Positions 1 to 6,351 of a DNA stretch of 10,519 nucleotides are shown here, one piece after another. Both the position numbers and the translations under genes were made by a program. The stretch spans positions 1 to 10,519 of the forward strand of contig URRT01000058.1 in assembly GCA_900550355.1 (NCBI GenBank), written 5' to 3'. Within the stretch, counting starts at the first letter, position 1. Every line of letters starts with the position of its first letter. The DNA comes from an uncultured Collinsella sp. (GTDB taxonomy: Bacteria; Actinomycetota; Coriobacteriia; Coriobacteriales; Coriobacteriaceae). Under the pieces are notes generated by a model. It did not search any database, was not told where the DNA came from, and worked only from the letters and a program-made list of their open reading frames with translations.

Positions 1-503
1 GACTCGTAGAAGATGAGCGCGCCGGGCACCACGGCAAGGCGCTGCAAACGGCGCACGCGGTCGCCGTGCTTTCGGCCCAAAAAGCCCTCGAAGAAAAAAT
101 GATCGCAGGGAATGCCGGACGAAACGAGCGCTGTGACGCAAGCAGAGGGCCCGGGAATAACTTCGACGGGCACATCGGCCTCACGCGCCGCCTCGACCAG
201 CGCCTGGCCGGGATCGGACACGCTCGGCATGCCGGCATCCGAGGCAAAAGCGAGGGTCTCCCCCGCCAGCAGGCGGTCAACCAGGCCGGCGGCGCGGTTG
301 GCGATCACATTCTCGTCACAACGGACAAGCGGCTTGGAAATGCCCAGGTGCATCAGTAGCTTTGAGGTCACGCGCGTGTCCTCGCAGCAGATCGCATTGG
401 CGGCGGCAAACGCCTCGCCAACGCGCGGAGACAGGTCACCCAAGTTGCCGATGGGCGTGCCGACCACATAGAGTTTGCCCGTATGGGCGCTGTTTTGCGT
501 CAT
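1..503 (-). CDS. rsmI: 16S rRNA (cytidine-1402-2'-O)-methyltransferase RsmI, N-terminal part
   Basis: RsmI is a cytoplasmic SAM-dependent enzyme that 2'-O-methylates C1402 in the decoding centre of 16S rRNA. The window holds the first 167 residues; the family is usually about 280, so the C-terminal part lies beyond base 1. The tetrapyrrole-methylase fold signatures appear in order: LYVVGTPIGNLGDLS near residues 11-25, CCEDTRVTSKLL near 40-51, FASDAGMPSVSDPGQ near 83-97, VIPGPSACVTAL near 112-123 and FFFEGFLGRK near 135-144, running into IFYE at the edge. The start is the ATG at 501-503, six bases after the stop of the GH5 gene, so the two are probably co-transcribed. The ribosome binding site is weak (AGG about 6 bases upstream), which fits translational coupling. 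Family identity is seen directly; the C1402 specificity comes from family knowledge. Confidence 0.93.
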   Translation of the reverse strand, partial: MTQNSAHTGKLYVVGTPIGNLGDLSPRVGEAFAAANAICCEDTRVTSKLLMHLGISKPLVRCDENVIANRAAGLVDRLLAGETLAFASDAGMPSVSDPGQALVEAAREADVPVEVIPGPSACVTALVSSGIPCDHFFFEGFLGRKHGDRVRRLQRLAVVPGALIFYE

Positions 504-509
504 ATCAAC

Positions 510-1571
510 CTATTCAATCATGCCGCGCTCGAGCGTACCGAGCGCCGCGCGGGCGTCCCATGCTGCAATGCGCTTCTCGGTCTTCCACGTTTGGAAGAAC
601 CAACCGGCAGCCGGCGCAAACGAAGCCAGCTGGTTGGAGATAAACACGCGCTCGTAGGCATTGCGGCCCTCGGGCGTAACCGACGAGTTGGCAAAGATCG
701 CCGCGCCCGACCATTCGCCCACCAGCACGGGGAACCCTGTCGAAATCGCTTCTTTAAGCTCGCGCTTGTTGCGGGAAATCGCCGTCGTCAGCCCGCGGGG
801 GCTCGTGATGTCGAGCGCATGCTCGTCGCGGTAATGGTACAGGTGAAGGTCCATGTAGACGTTCTTGTACTTGGCGCCGCGCATAAAATGCTTCCACTCG
901 CTGGGATGTCCCGACGACGAAAAGACGACGATCTTATCCTCGGGCATATACGAACGGACGAGCTCATAGGCATCGCGATAGAAATTGCGCAGGTAGTGGG
1001 CCGGAATACCATCCGTCATGGTAAAGAGACTCTTGCGGACACTCATCTGCGGCGTATCCAGCAGCTCAATGCCCAGAAGGCTTTCGGCTTCGCCGTAGCG
1101 ATCGGCCAAGCGCTCCAGCACGTCGAGCGCAACGTGACGACCGTTGGTGGACGAATGCCACTCGGCAACAGCCTCCGGCGTGGTGGGCGAATCGTTGGAA
1201 TCGCCCTGGCCACCGGGCACAGTCGCTAGATCGAGCAGCACGCGAATGTCGTACTTGGCAGCCCACTCAATTGCACGGTCAATGTAGTCGATAACCGATA
1301 TGTAGGAGGCATCGGACTCCTGTGAGCCAAAGGCATACCAGGGCACCGGCAGACGCACGGCATTGAGACCGATCTGCGCCATGCGACGAAAATCGTCCTC
1401 GCTCACAAACGTCTCGTAATGGCGGCGCATGCGCTCGTTATAGGCGGCGGTACCCATGGCCTCCTGTAGCTCGGCCGCGTTGGATGCACCGGTCGCCGCG
1501 TACAGCGACGGGGTCACCCAAGGCTCGGGAATAAACCAGCCAGAGAGATTAACGCCGAGTATCCTCTCCAT
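510..1571 (-). CDS. Glycoside hydrolase family 5 (exo-beta-1,3-glucanase-like) protein with altered active site
   Basis: This 353-residue protein has no signal peptide, so it is predicted to be cytoplasmic. It matches the exo-beta-1,3-glucanase branch of GH5 (COG2730) along its length: GVNLSGWFIPEPWVTPSLY at residues 6-24, the FVSEDDFRRMAQIGLNAVRLPV block at about 55-76 (Arg73 kept), LLDLATVPG at 112-120, LLGIELLDTP at 165-174, DLHLYHY at 241-247 and VLVGEWSGA at 282-290, with the nucleophile at Glu286, and GWFFQTWKTE at 323-332. In active relatives the fourth block reads IELLNEP, where Glu is the general acid/base; here it reads DTP (Asp172, Thr173). The LDLHGAPG histidine is also Ala116. 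The start at 1569-1571 is chosen because a GGGGG ribosome binding site lies six bases upstream and the conserved fold begins at once. The open frame continues upstream to 1763 without family similarity. It may be a weak or altered hydrolase, or a carbohydrate-binding pseudoenzyme. Confidence 0.85.
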   Translation of the reverse strand: MERILGVNLSGWFIPEPWVTPSLYAATGASNAAELQEAMGTAAYNERMRRHYETFVSEDDFRRMAQIGLNAVRLPVPWYAFGSQESDASYISVIDYIDRAIEWAAKYDIRVLLDLATVPGGQGDSNDSPTTPEAVAEWHSSTNGRHVALDVLERLADRYGEAESLLGIELLDTPQMSVRKSLFTMTDGIPAHYLRNFYRDAYELVRSYMPEDKIVVFSSSGHPSEWKHFMRGAKYKNVYMDLHLYHYRDEHALDITSPRGLTTAISRNKRELKEAISTGFPVLVGEWSGAAIFANSSVTPEGRNAYERVFISNQLASFAPAAGWFFQTWKTEKRIAAWDARAALGTLERGMIE

Positions 1572-1636
1572 CACTGCCCCCTTCGGATCATGCAGGTCGA
1601 ACCCGCATCGTATTGCATAGGATAAGTATCGTTTTG

Positions 1637-1673
1637 AGTATACCCGCGTGTGCGGACAGGCGACCGAACGGTC
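1637..1673 (-). promoter_or_regulatory. Possible promoter and operator upstream of the GH5 gene
   Basis: On the minus strand a TATACT hexamer (1637-1642) lies about 65 bases before the GH5 start. An inverted repeat GACCG-N2-CGGTC (1662-1673) covers the place where the -35 box would be. The -35 itself is poor (GGTCGC at 16-17 base spacing), as expected for a promoter that needs an activator or is controlled by a repressor at the repeat. The whole assignment is inference. Confidence 0.35.
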
Positions 1674-1763
1674 TGTAAAGTGACGCGAAAGTGGGAGGAA
1701 TGTCTGGGGCGGGCGGGCTCGGAATGGTGCGACGAGGTGTGTACGCGCGCCGGAGGCAGGCAC

Positions 1764-1811
1764 CGGAAAGTGTGTCCCGTTCTGAGCCCTTATTCTGGGA
1801 CGCAGTTTCCG
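1764..1811. repeat. Imperfect palindrome, REP-like hairpin
   Basis: The left arm 1764-1778 (CGGAAAGTGTGTCCC) pairs with the right arm 1797-1811 (GGGACGCAGTTTCCG) over 15 positions, with one G-G mismatch and one G-T wobble, around an 18-base loop. It lies in the intergenic space between the terminator-like repeat and the GH5 promoter. No T-run follows on either side, so a simple rho-independent terminator is unlikely. I have a general memory of similar GGAAA...GTCCC...GGGAC...TTTCC palindromes repeated in coriobacterial genomes, but cannot verify it here. Confidence 0.6.
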
Positions 1812-1821
1812 CAGAACCCTA

Positions 1822-1885
1822 CATAAAAGAAAAGGACCCCTTTGCAGAGGTCCTAGTCAATTCAAGGTGGCGGGGAAGAGAATCG
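1822..1885. repeat. Direct repeat copy 1: duplicated tRNA-Phe 3' end plus terminator (att-like)
   Basis: These 64 bases match 2007-2070 at 62 positions; the differences are G1844/A2029 and A1879/G2064. The copy holds the terminator hairpin, the linker and the last 17-18 bases of the tRNA gene (acceptor 3' strand and part of the T arm), and then similarity stops abruptly at 1886. A duplicated tRNA 3' end is the classical mark of integration by a tyrosine recombinase. No integrase or cargo remains between the copies, so this would be a relic, or a plain tandem duplication. Confidence 0.85.
1823..1854 (-). terminator. Rho-independent terminator (copy 1)
   Basis: On the minus strand the stem AGGACCTCT / AGGGGTCCT (1833-1854, nine pairs with one mismatch, loop GCAA) is followed by TTTTCTTTTAT (1823-1832). 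It is the twin of the terminator after tRNA-Phe. Standing here it would shield the GH5 promoter from transcription coming from the right. Confidence 0.75.
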
Positions 1886-2006
1886 CGTCCGCGCGCTGCG
1901 CAGACGGACCGCTGCGGCGCTTGCGCGCCTTGCGAGCTACGCTGGCAAACGCTATCGCGTTTCCTCAGCTCCGCGCCCTCATGGGTTCGATTCCATGTGG
2001 GGGCTG
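1886..2006. other. GC-rich stretch of consecutive hairpins between the direct repeats
   Basis: No gene is recognisable in these 121 bases, but nearly all of them fall in perfect short stems: GTCCG/CGGAC (1887-1891 with 1905-1909), GGCGC/GCGCC with loop TTGC (1916-1929), GAGCT/AGCTC (1934-1938 with 1967-1971) enclosing AAACGC-TATC-GCGTTT (1947-1962), and CATGG/CCATG (1980-1984 with 1993-1997). The last loop contains GGGTTCGATTCC (1983-1994), a tRNA T-arm sequence that is also present, inverted, in tRNA-Phe (2064-2075). The stretch could be a structured RNA, a decayed tRNA or recombination-site remnants. Confidence 0.5.
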
Positions 2007-2052
2007 CATAAAAGAAAAGGACCCCTTTACAGAGGTCCTAGTCAATTCAAGG

Positions 2053-2070
<18 letters not shown>
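2007..2070. repeat. Direct repeat copy 2: tRNA-Phe 3' end and its terminator
   Basis: This is the partner of 1822-1885, offset by 185 bases. It includes the intact 3' end of the functional tRNA-Phe gene, so it would be the copy that restored the tRNA after integration, if the attachment-site reading is right. Confidence 0.85.
2008..2039 (-). terminator. Rho-independent terminator of tRNA-Phe
   Basis: On the minus strand the stem AGGACCTCT / AGGGGTCCT (2018-2039, one mismatch, loop GTAA) is followed by the T-rich TTTTCTTTTAT (2008-2017). It begins 13 bases past the tRNA discriminator base, as expected for a single-gene tRNA transcript. Confidence 0.85.
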
Positions 2071-2125
<55 letters not shown>

Positions 2126-2157
2126 ATTTGAGGTGTGCCTTGTTTCAAGGCTTGATT

Positions 2158-2185
2158 AGTATAACCAAGGACGCGTTCCGGTCAA
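2158..2185 (-). promoter_or_regulatory. Promoter of tRNA-Phe
   Basis: On the minus strand TTGACC (2180-2185) and TATACT (2158-2163) are separated by 16 bases, each one base off or close to the sigma-70 consensus. The -10 box ends 32 bases before the tRNA, leaving a short leader for 5' processing. Just upstream, ACCGAG (2185-2190) and CTCGGT (2218-2223) form an inverted repeat around an AT-rich segment, which may act as an UP-like element or as the weak 3' end of the toxin-antitoxin transcript. Confidence 0.75.
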
Positions 2186-2248
2186 CCGAGAATTTTAAAA
2201 AAGTTTTTGAGCACAGCCTCGGTTCTATAAATCGGCACGTCAGAGGCA

Positions 2249-2536
2249 TCAGCCGGCAGCAAGAAGTTTTTCACTCAGAGCCGCACGGGCAAACTCACTT
2301 GGCGTCATCCCCTCGGCAGCCGCCCGTCGACGAATGGCCTCCTTCATTCCCAGAGGAATCTTGACCGACAGCGTTGCCGTCCCCTCACCTGAGAGCGGGG
2401 GCCGTCCATGCACGATCCCACCAACGGCGTGTTCGCCATCCGGAAACTCTCCGCGCTCGTACGACTCGCACCACGCGTCAATCATTTCATCCGTTACAAC
2501 CTGACCATTAGCGGCCGTATACGTCTTGCCCATCAT
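2249..2536 (-). CDS. Antitoxin-like protein with C-terminal ribbon-helix-helix (BrnA-like)
   Basis: This 95-residue protein is probably the antitoxin and DNA-binding autoregulator of the pair. The C-terminal part has ribbon-helix-helix character: a short beta strand, TATLSVKIP (about residues 54-62), then GMKEAIRRRAAAEG and TPSEFARAALSEKL as two helices. The N-terminal half (NGQVVTDEMIDAWCESYERG at 10-29) is acidic and would be the toxin-binding part. It starts at the ATG 2534-2536, which overlaps the TGA of the upstream toxin gene (ATGA), so translation is coupled. The toxin-first order is that of brnT-brnA, unlike most systems. Antitoxin function is inferred from order, size and RHH pattern. 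I do not recognise a closer named family. Confidence 0.68.
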   Translation of the reverse strand: MMGKTYTAANGQVVTDEMIDAWCESYERGEFPDGEHAVGGIVHGRPPLSGEGTATLSVKIPLGMKEAIRRRAAAEGMTPSEFARAALSEKLLAAG

Positions 2537-2799
2537 CGACCCCTTTGCCGAGCCTGTTCAATCTCCTGCCAAAATTTCTTCTGGACTGGAGACAAGGCAT
2601 GAATGATAAGCCACCCACGGACAAGCTCCACCGCGACAAGCTCCACGCTTCGTCCGTCTGAGAGCCATCCAATTGCAAGCCATCTCGGCGGCTCGTCCTT
2701 CGACTCGCGACGAATGCACTCAGTAACCGCAAGCCAAGCGCTAAGCACCTGCTTTTCCGTCAGGTGCTTTTTAGCGTTGGGATGGATCTCAACATCCAT
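2533..2799 (-). CDS. Small toxin-like protein, BrnT-like fold suspected
   Basis: The product is 88 residues, starting MDVEIHPNAKKHLTEKQV. The start at 2797-2799 has a strong GGAGGAG ribosome binding site about eight bases upstream; the frame stays open to 2895 but that extension enters the preceding gene and lacks a site. The pattern RWLAIGWLSDGRSVELVAVE (residues 39-58), then WLIIHALSPVQKKFWQEI (about 62-79), resembles the BrnT layout of an Arg-x3-Gly strand, a DGR turn, a strand pair and a final helix, and BrnT is a ribosome-independent RNase. The likeness is by eye and loose. The gene starts 58 bases after the DUF192 stop and may have its own promoter, though I see only weak boxes there. 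It could also be a non-toxin partner of a small regulator. Confidence 0.6.
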   Translation of the reverse strand: MDVEIHPNAKKHLTEKQVLSAWLAVTECIRRESKDEPPRWLAIGWLSDGRSVELVAVELVRGWLIIHALSPVQKKFWQEIEQARQRGR

Positions 2800-2857
2800 G
2801 CATCTTCTCCTCCATCTTACCCAATTTCGTATGACAAAAGTCCACTGTCGCCAATTC

Positions 2858-3217
2858 TTAAGCCGGCACGCGTTGGAGAGCAGGAGTCGAAACAATGATT
2901 GAAGGACGCTCTAGTACGGCCCAGGCGCCGAGGCAAGAGCACATGTGCCAAGGACGGACGTTTTCGTAGCGCGCGAGGATATTGCCGTCGCGATCGATGA
3001 AGGCGATGTCGATGGGATAGGCCATAAAACACGTATGGACCGAAGAGCAGCGTGGAAACGCCATGACGAGCGGCAGGACGTTGGCGGCAACCGGACGCCG
3101 TCCCAGCATGCCGCGCAGGCGCACGACAAACGACTCCGCCACCACAAACTCGGCCGGCGTCCAACCCAGCCTGTTGAGTGCCCGCGCGTAAGCGATGTAG
3201 GACGAGACCGCGGTCAC
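2858..3217 (-). CDS. DUF192 family protein
   Basis: This 119-residue protein carries the DUF192 (PF02643) signatures: VVRLRGMLGRRP at about 26-37, VMAFPRCSSVHTCFMAYPID at about 46-65, IAFIDRDGNILARYENVRPW at about 66-85 and GAWAVLE at about 92-98. The biochemical role of the family is unknown. I chose the GTG at 3215-3217, which overlaps the TGA of the upstream TadE-like gene (GTGA) and has GGGGGTGG seven or so bases ahead. An ATG at 3238 is in frame and possible. No signal peptide is apparent, unlike many DUF192 proteins. Being the last gene of the tad run and translationally coupled to it suggests co-expression with pilus assembly. The Cys residues in PRCSS, HTCF and MCSC stand out. Confidence 0.85.
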   Translation of the reverse strand: MTAVSSYIAYARALNRLGWTPAEFVVAESFVVRLRGMLGRRPVAANVLPLVMAFPRCSSVHTCFMAYPIDIAFIDRDGNILARYENVRPWHMCSCLGAWAVLERPSIIVSTPALQRVPA

Positions 3218-3690
3218 ATGACCACCCCCGGACGCCATGGATCGACCGTCACCGCGCGCTCGTGCGACAACGTTGTCGGCGCCCCCAGCGAAACGCCAGC
3301 GATGCTGAGAGAAGTCGGCCACGGCTCATAGTGCATGGTGCAGGTGTAGGTCCTAAACGTACCGGATAGGGAGAGCAGGCCACCATCCGATGCCTCCGCG
3401 CCTTGCTCGCTCGACACTTCGATCTGCAAGTCATAGCCTTCCATGGCATTCAGAATTTGAGTCTGAACCGTCGTCGAGGCATCGGCAGAGCTCTCGTCAC
3501 CCTCCCCGCCCGGCGCCACAGCGTGCGCCAGCACGATGTCGGGCACCACGCGGTCGAAGCGCGCGACAGCGCCGGCAAAGATCATGACGTTGTACACGAT
3601 GAGTGCCAGCACCAGCAAAACAGGCGTAACCACTGCCATCTCCACCGTCGCTTGGGCGCGCTCCTCGCGCAGACGCATGCGAATACTCAT
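3214..3690 (-). CDS. TadE-like pseudopilin (second copy)
   Basis: The 158-residue protein begins with a short basic leader (MSIRMRLREERA), then QATVEMAVVTPVLLVLALIV, the hydrophobic pilin-like helix at about residues 13-35, and a mostly polar exported domain. This is the TadE/pseudopilin pattern: a prepilin-peptidase leader with Glu five residues after the likely cleavage (Ala12|Gln13, Glu17). TadE-like proteins are minor components or assembly factors of Tad pili. The start shares one base with the stop of the upstream TadG-like gene (TAATG). Ribosomes can use GGTGGG ahead of it. Three Cys or fewer are present, so there is no obvious disulphide network. Confidence 0.82.
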   Translation of the reverse strand: MSIRMRLREERAQATVEMAVVTPVLLVLALIVYNVMIFAGAVARFDRVVPDIVLAHAVAPGGEGDESSADASTTVQTQILNAMEGYDLQIEVSSEQGAEASDGGLLSLSGTFRTYTCTMHYEPWPTSLSIAGVSLGAPTTLSHERAVTVDPWRPGVVM

Positions 3691-5843
3691 TACGACCCAC
3701 CGCCCAGAGCGCCAACCAGCGTGGCGACATCGACGGTGAGTGGGATGGAGCCGCCGCCGGGCAGAGGAATCTCCGCAAGCGTGAACACCGTACCGCTAAT
3801 GGTGCGTTCGACTTGATATTCCAACGCCTCGCAAAGCGCCTTGGGATCGGTCACGCCCAACGGAATACTTCGCAGCTTGTCTTGCGCTTGAGAGAGACCA
3901 GCAATGTCAGACCCCGGACTCTTAATGACGTTGGCGGAATCGGTCAGCACTGGCTTTCGCAGGCGCAAGTCGCACGGTTCCAGACCCAACGCCGCCACGG
4001 ACGCCGAAACGGTATCGCCGAGCCACGATGCGATGGAGCCCAACGCGCCGCTGCCCCCTCCTAGGTCTTTAATCATCTCGTCCATAAGTTCGTCGGCCGA
4101 ACCTTGGATGTCTCCGTATCCCACAAGCAGCCGTCCCCAAACATCCATGACGCCATCGAGTACGCCGGCAACGCCGCCCGAGCGTTCCTTCAATGTCGAG
4201 AAAAATCGCGAAAGCACGTTGTTTTGCGCCGTCGCCTCATCGGGGGCCAGCACCGCGGCAGAGATGGCACCGCGATCGCCAAGCCTAACTGCCGTGTTAA
4301 ACGAAGAGTTGAGCTCATCGGGGCTCGAGATGGCACCCGAAACCGCAAAGGCGACCACGCCGTTGCGACCGGGCGGAGCGATACGCGGACGCTCGCCCGA
4401 AAGCGCTTTAATGGCCTGGTCAAACGCATTGCCCGCACGGTCGGCCTCATCCTCGGTCTGACGCTCGAGCTCGAGCTCTTTGTTGCGGCATTCGACGTAG
4501 TCTTCCAGAGCCTCTTTGAATTCATTGAAGTGGTATTCGAAGCCATTTCTGATGGACGAAGGCGGCATAAGGGCGCTTCCAAGCGCAACCACGCCGAAGC
4601 CGCACGCTTCGCATGTATCACGACCATCATAATCAGCAACAGATGCCAGCCCACTCGGAGTCCCTTTCTGATAGACGGGGCATTCGGCTCCATAATGCAG
4701 GTATGTTCTGCCGTCATTGTTGCTTACAGGCCATACAGCATCGGTGTAAAGCTCGGTCGGCCGCACCTCGTTTGGGACACGCGGCAATAGTGGGATATAG
4801 GCAGAAAACCGTTCACCATCATCTTTTATGTATGCTCGATCGACCTCTTCAATCGCATAGGCATAGAACGCTTTTCGAGCGGCTGACTGCGCTTTCATCT
4901 CGACGCTCGATCCCTGAGGTTTTTCATTCGCCAAGCGCTGCCGGTAATAGATTTTCGCGCGATCGAGCGCTATTTGCGGCTCCCATGTGATGCTCGACTT
5001 TTCATGACGGTTCTGACTGTCAGATAGTTCTGCTAGTTTTTTCGCACGCTCCCACATACACGAGTACTTGCCAATCGAACTCTCGTCCGACCCACCACAA
5101 TCCGCCAGCCAAGCGCGCTCTTTAGCCTTCGCCGTGTCCTCAGAAGCCTTCCGCAGCTCCTCGGCCGCACGCTCTAAATCATCTGATGTGTCTTTAATGG
5201 TATCGGTCGAGATCTCGGACCCTTTGAGCGCAGCGAAGTCCGACTCGGATGTCCTGGGCACGGCAAGCGCCGTGCCGGTATAGGTCACACTATCGGTATC
5301 CTGCGCCGACACCGCCTGCGTGGCACGCGCGGCGATCAGATACGGCAGAGCCGTCTCGATTTTCTGCAAGCCTTCCGATGCGCTTTTGGCAAACTTGTTG
5401 CGCGTTTTAATGATCTCGATCCCGGTGTCGACCATATTGCCGGCAACTGGTTCGGCACCTGGGATGAGGATGGCGACCAGGCCCGTCCCGATTGTGGCAA
5501 ACCCCGCCAGCCCCAGACTCAAGATGCTCGCATCAACCACCGTGGCAGCCGTGTGATAGGACGACACTACGTTGGCACCCGCCAGCGCGCCGCTATCGGC
5601 CGCCACCTGGGTATCCCCGGCACGCGACATGCTCCATATCGCCGCGGTCGACGAAAACAACAACGTGAGCACCACTAGGATGACCACGGCAGAAGAAAGC
5701 GTGGTGTAGGCACCGTCTTCGATAAACAGATCGACACCGGCGCGGCCCATAAAGCCGCCTCGTTTGCGATGGCAGCTCGGACGGCGCGTCAAAACGCATC
5801 TAGACCAGAAACGCTTAATCCCATGCAGTAATCCACGAATCAT
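3690..5843 (-). CDS. Large TadG-like pilus-associated protein
   Basis: The 717-residue protein has a basic N-terminus, then GAYTTLSSAVVILVVLTLLF in a membrane helix (about residues 44-70) and QVAADSGALAGANV (about 79-92). This is the TadG-like N-terminal module (PF13400-type), where the usual text is AADAAALAGA. A second hydrophobic segment follows at about 105-130. The long outer region contains a heptad-like helical stretch (about 215-245), a CEAC pair (411, 414) with further Cys at about 249, 262, 388 and 452, another charged helix around 450-470 and a Gly-rich C-terminus. I see no von Willebrand A MIDAS motif. The start at 5841-5843 has GGAGGGA four to five bases upstream and overlaps the preceding gene by 29 bases. 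The frame is open to 5945, but that extension lies inside the upstream gene. It is likely a surface or tip component; the adhesive role is inference. Confidence 0.75.
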   Translation of the reverse strand: MIRGLLHGIKRFWSRCVLTRRPSCHRKRGGFMGRAGVDLFIEDGAYTTLSSAVVILVVLTLLFSSTAAIWSMSRAGDTQVAADSGALAGANVVSSYHTAATVVDASILSLGLAGFATIGTGLVAILIPGAEPVAGNMVDTGIEIIKTRNKFAKSASEGLQKIETALPYLIAARATQAVSAQDTDSVTYTGTALAVPRTSESDFAALKGSEISTDTIKDTSDDLERAAEELRKASEDTAKAKERAWLADCGGSDESSIGKYSCMWERAKKLAELSDSQNRHEKSSITWEPQIALDRAKIYYRQRLANEKPQGSSVEMKAQSAARKAFYAYAIEEVDRAYIKDDGERFSAYIPLLPRVPNEVRPTELYTDAVWPVSNNDGRTYLHYGAECPVYQKGTPSGLASVADYDGRDTCEACGFGVVALGSALMPPSSIRNGFEYHFNEFKEALEDYVECRNKELELERQTEDEADRAGNAFDQAIKALSGERPRIAPPGRNGVVAFAVSGAISSPDELNSSFNTAVRLGDRGAISAAVLAPDEATAQNNVLSRFFSTLKERSGGVAGVLDGVMDVWGRLLVGYGDIQGSADELMDEMIKDLGGGSGALGSIASWLGDTVSASVAALGLEPCDLRLRKPVLTDSANVIKSPGSDIAGLSQAQDKLRSIPLGVTDPKALCEALEYQVERTISGTVFTLAEIPLPGGGSIPLTVDVATLVGALGGGS

Positions 5844-6351
5844 AATCTCCCTCCAGCCATTCGGGACGCGATTGATACGAGACATCGACCTTGAGCTCAA
5901 CGTAGCCGCCCTCGGCGGTACCACCCATAGCCTGCGCAAACGCACCGATCACAGGCAACGGCTTGCCCTCGCCGGAAACGGACACGGACGAGACGCCACC
6001 CGCACCGGCCCGGCCAAGCTCGATATCCCACGACAACGGCCCGCCGGCATGAAAGATCGAAACGTTGGGCACTGCGGCAAGCCGGCGGCGGGTGAACTCC
6101 TTAAGATCGTCGTCCTCCGCCGTCGTCGTGGTCATGAGCCGCGCGGTCTCGGCGGCGGCAGACTCCATGACCGCGCGCGTATAGAGCAGGCACACCGGTT
6201 GCAGCGCGAGAAGGATGAGTGTCAGAAACGTCGGCAGCAAAAAAGCGGCCTCGACCGTAGACTGCGCCCGGTCCTCGCGCGCGGCATCAATACAACGCGA
6301 TGTCCTTAGCGGCCGCAGCGGCGTCGATAACCGACGTCGAGGCAACGCCAT
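5815..6351 (-). CDS. TadE-like pseudopilin (first copy)
   Basis: From the ATG at 6349-6351 the product is 178 residues: a basic leader ending CIDAAREDRA, then QSTVEAAFLLPTFLTLILLA as the pilin-like membrane helix (about 30-52), then VMESAAAETARLMTT and a polar exported domain of about 110 residues. Glu34 is five residues after the Ala29|Gln30 junction. TadE homologues are processed pseudopilins needed for pilus assembly. The start is uncertain: this ATG overlaps the previous gene by 65 bases and has only a GGGCGG-like site, and a TTG at 6345 is also possible. The much longer upstream open frame (to 6756) is a shadow of two real genes. It overlaps the TadG-like start by 29 bases. Confidence 0.8.
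   Translation of the reverse strand: MALPRRRLSTPLRPLRTSRCIDAAREDRAQSTVEAAFLLPTFLTLILLALQPVCLLYTRAVMESAAAETARLMTTTTAEDDDLKEFTRRRLAAVPNVSIFHAGGPLSWDIELGRAGAGGVSSVSVSGEGKPLPVIGAFAQAMGGTAEGGYVELKVDVSYQSRPEWLEGDYDSWITAWD

Noticed and set aside
483..1229. Long plus-strand open frame of 248 codons opposite the GH5 gene
   Set aside because: It is the antisense shadow of a well supported GH5 gene, has no family motifs and is a common artefact at this GC content.
1572..1763. N-terminal extension of the GH5 frame
   Set aside because: No family similarity, and the internal ATG at 1571 has a good ribosome binding site and begins right at the conserved fold; promoter-like boxes lie inside the extension.
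2191..2248. Strong terminator after the antitoxin gene
   Set aside because: The AAAAAC/TTTTTT segment gives only an AT-rich weak stem; the longer CTCGGT inverted repeat has a 27-base loop, so I did not call a terminator.
4104..4790. Plus-strand frame of 228 codons opposite the TadG-like gene
   Set aside because: No ribosome binding site or domain, and composition is rich in Arg/His as expected of an antisense shadow.
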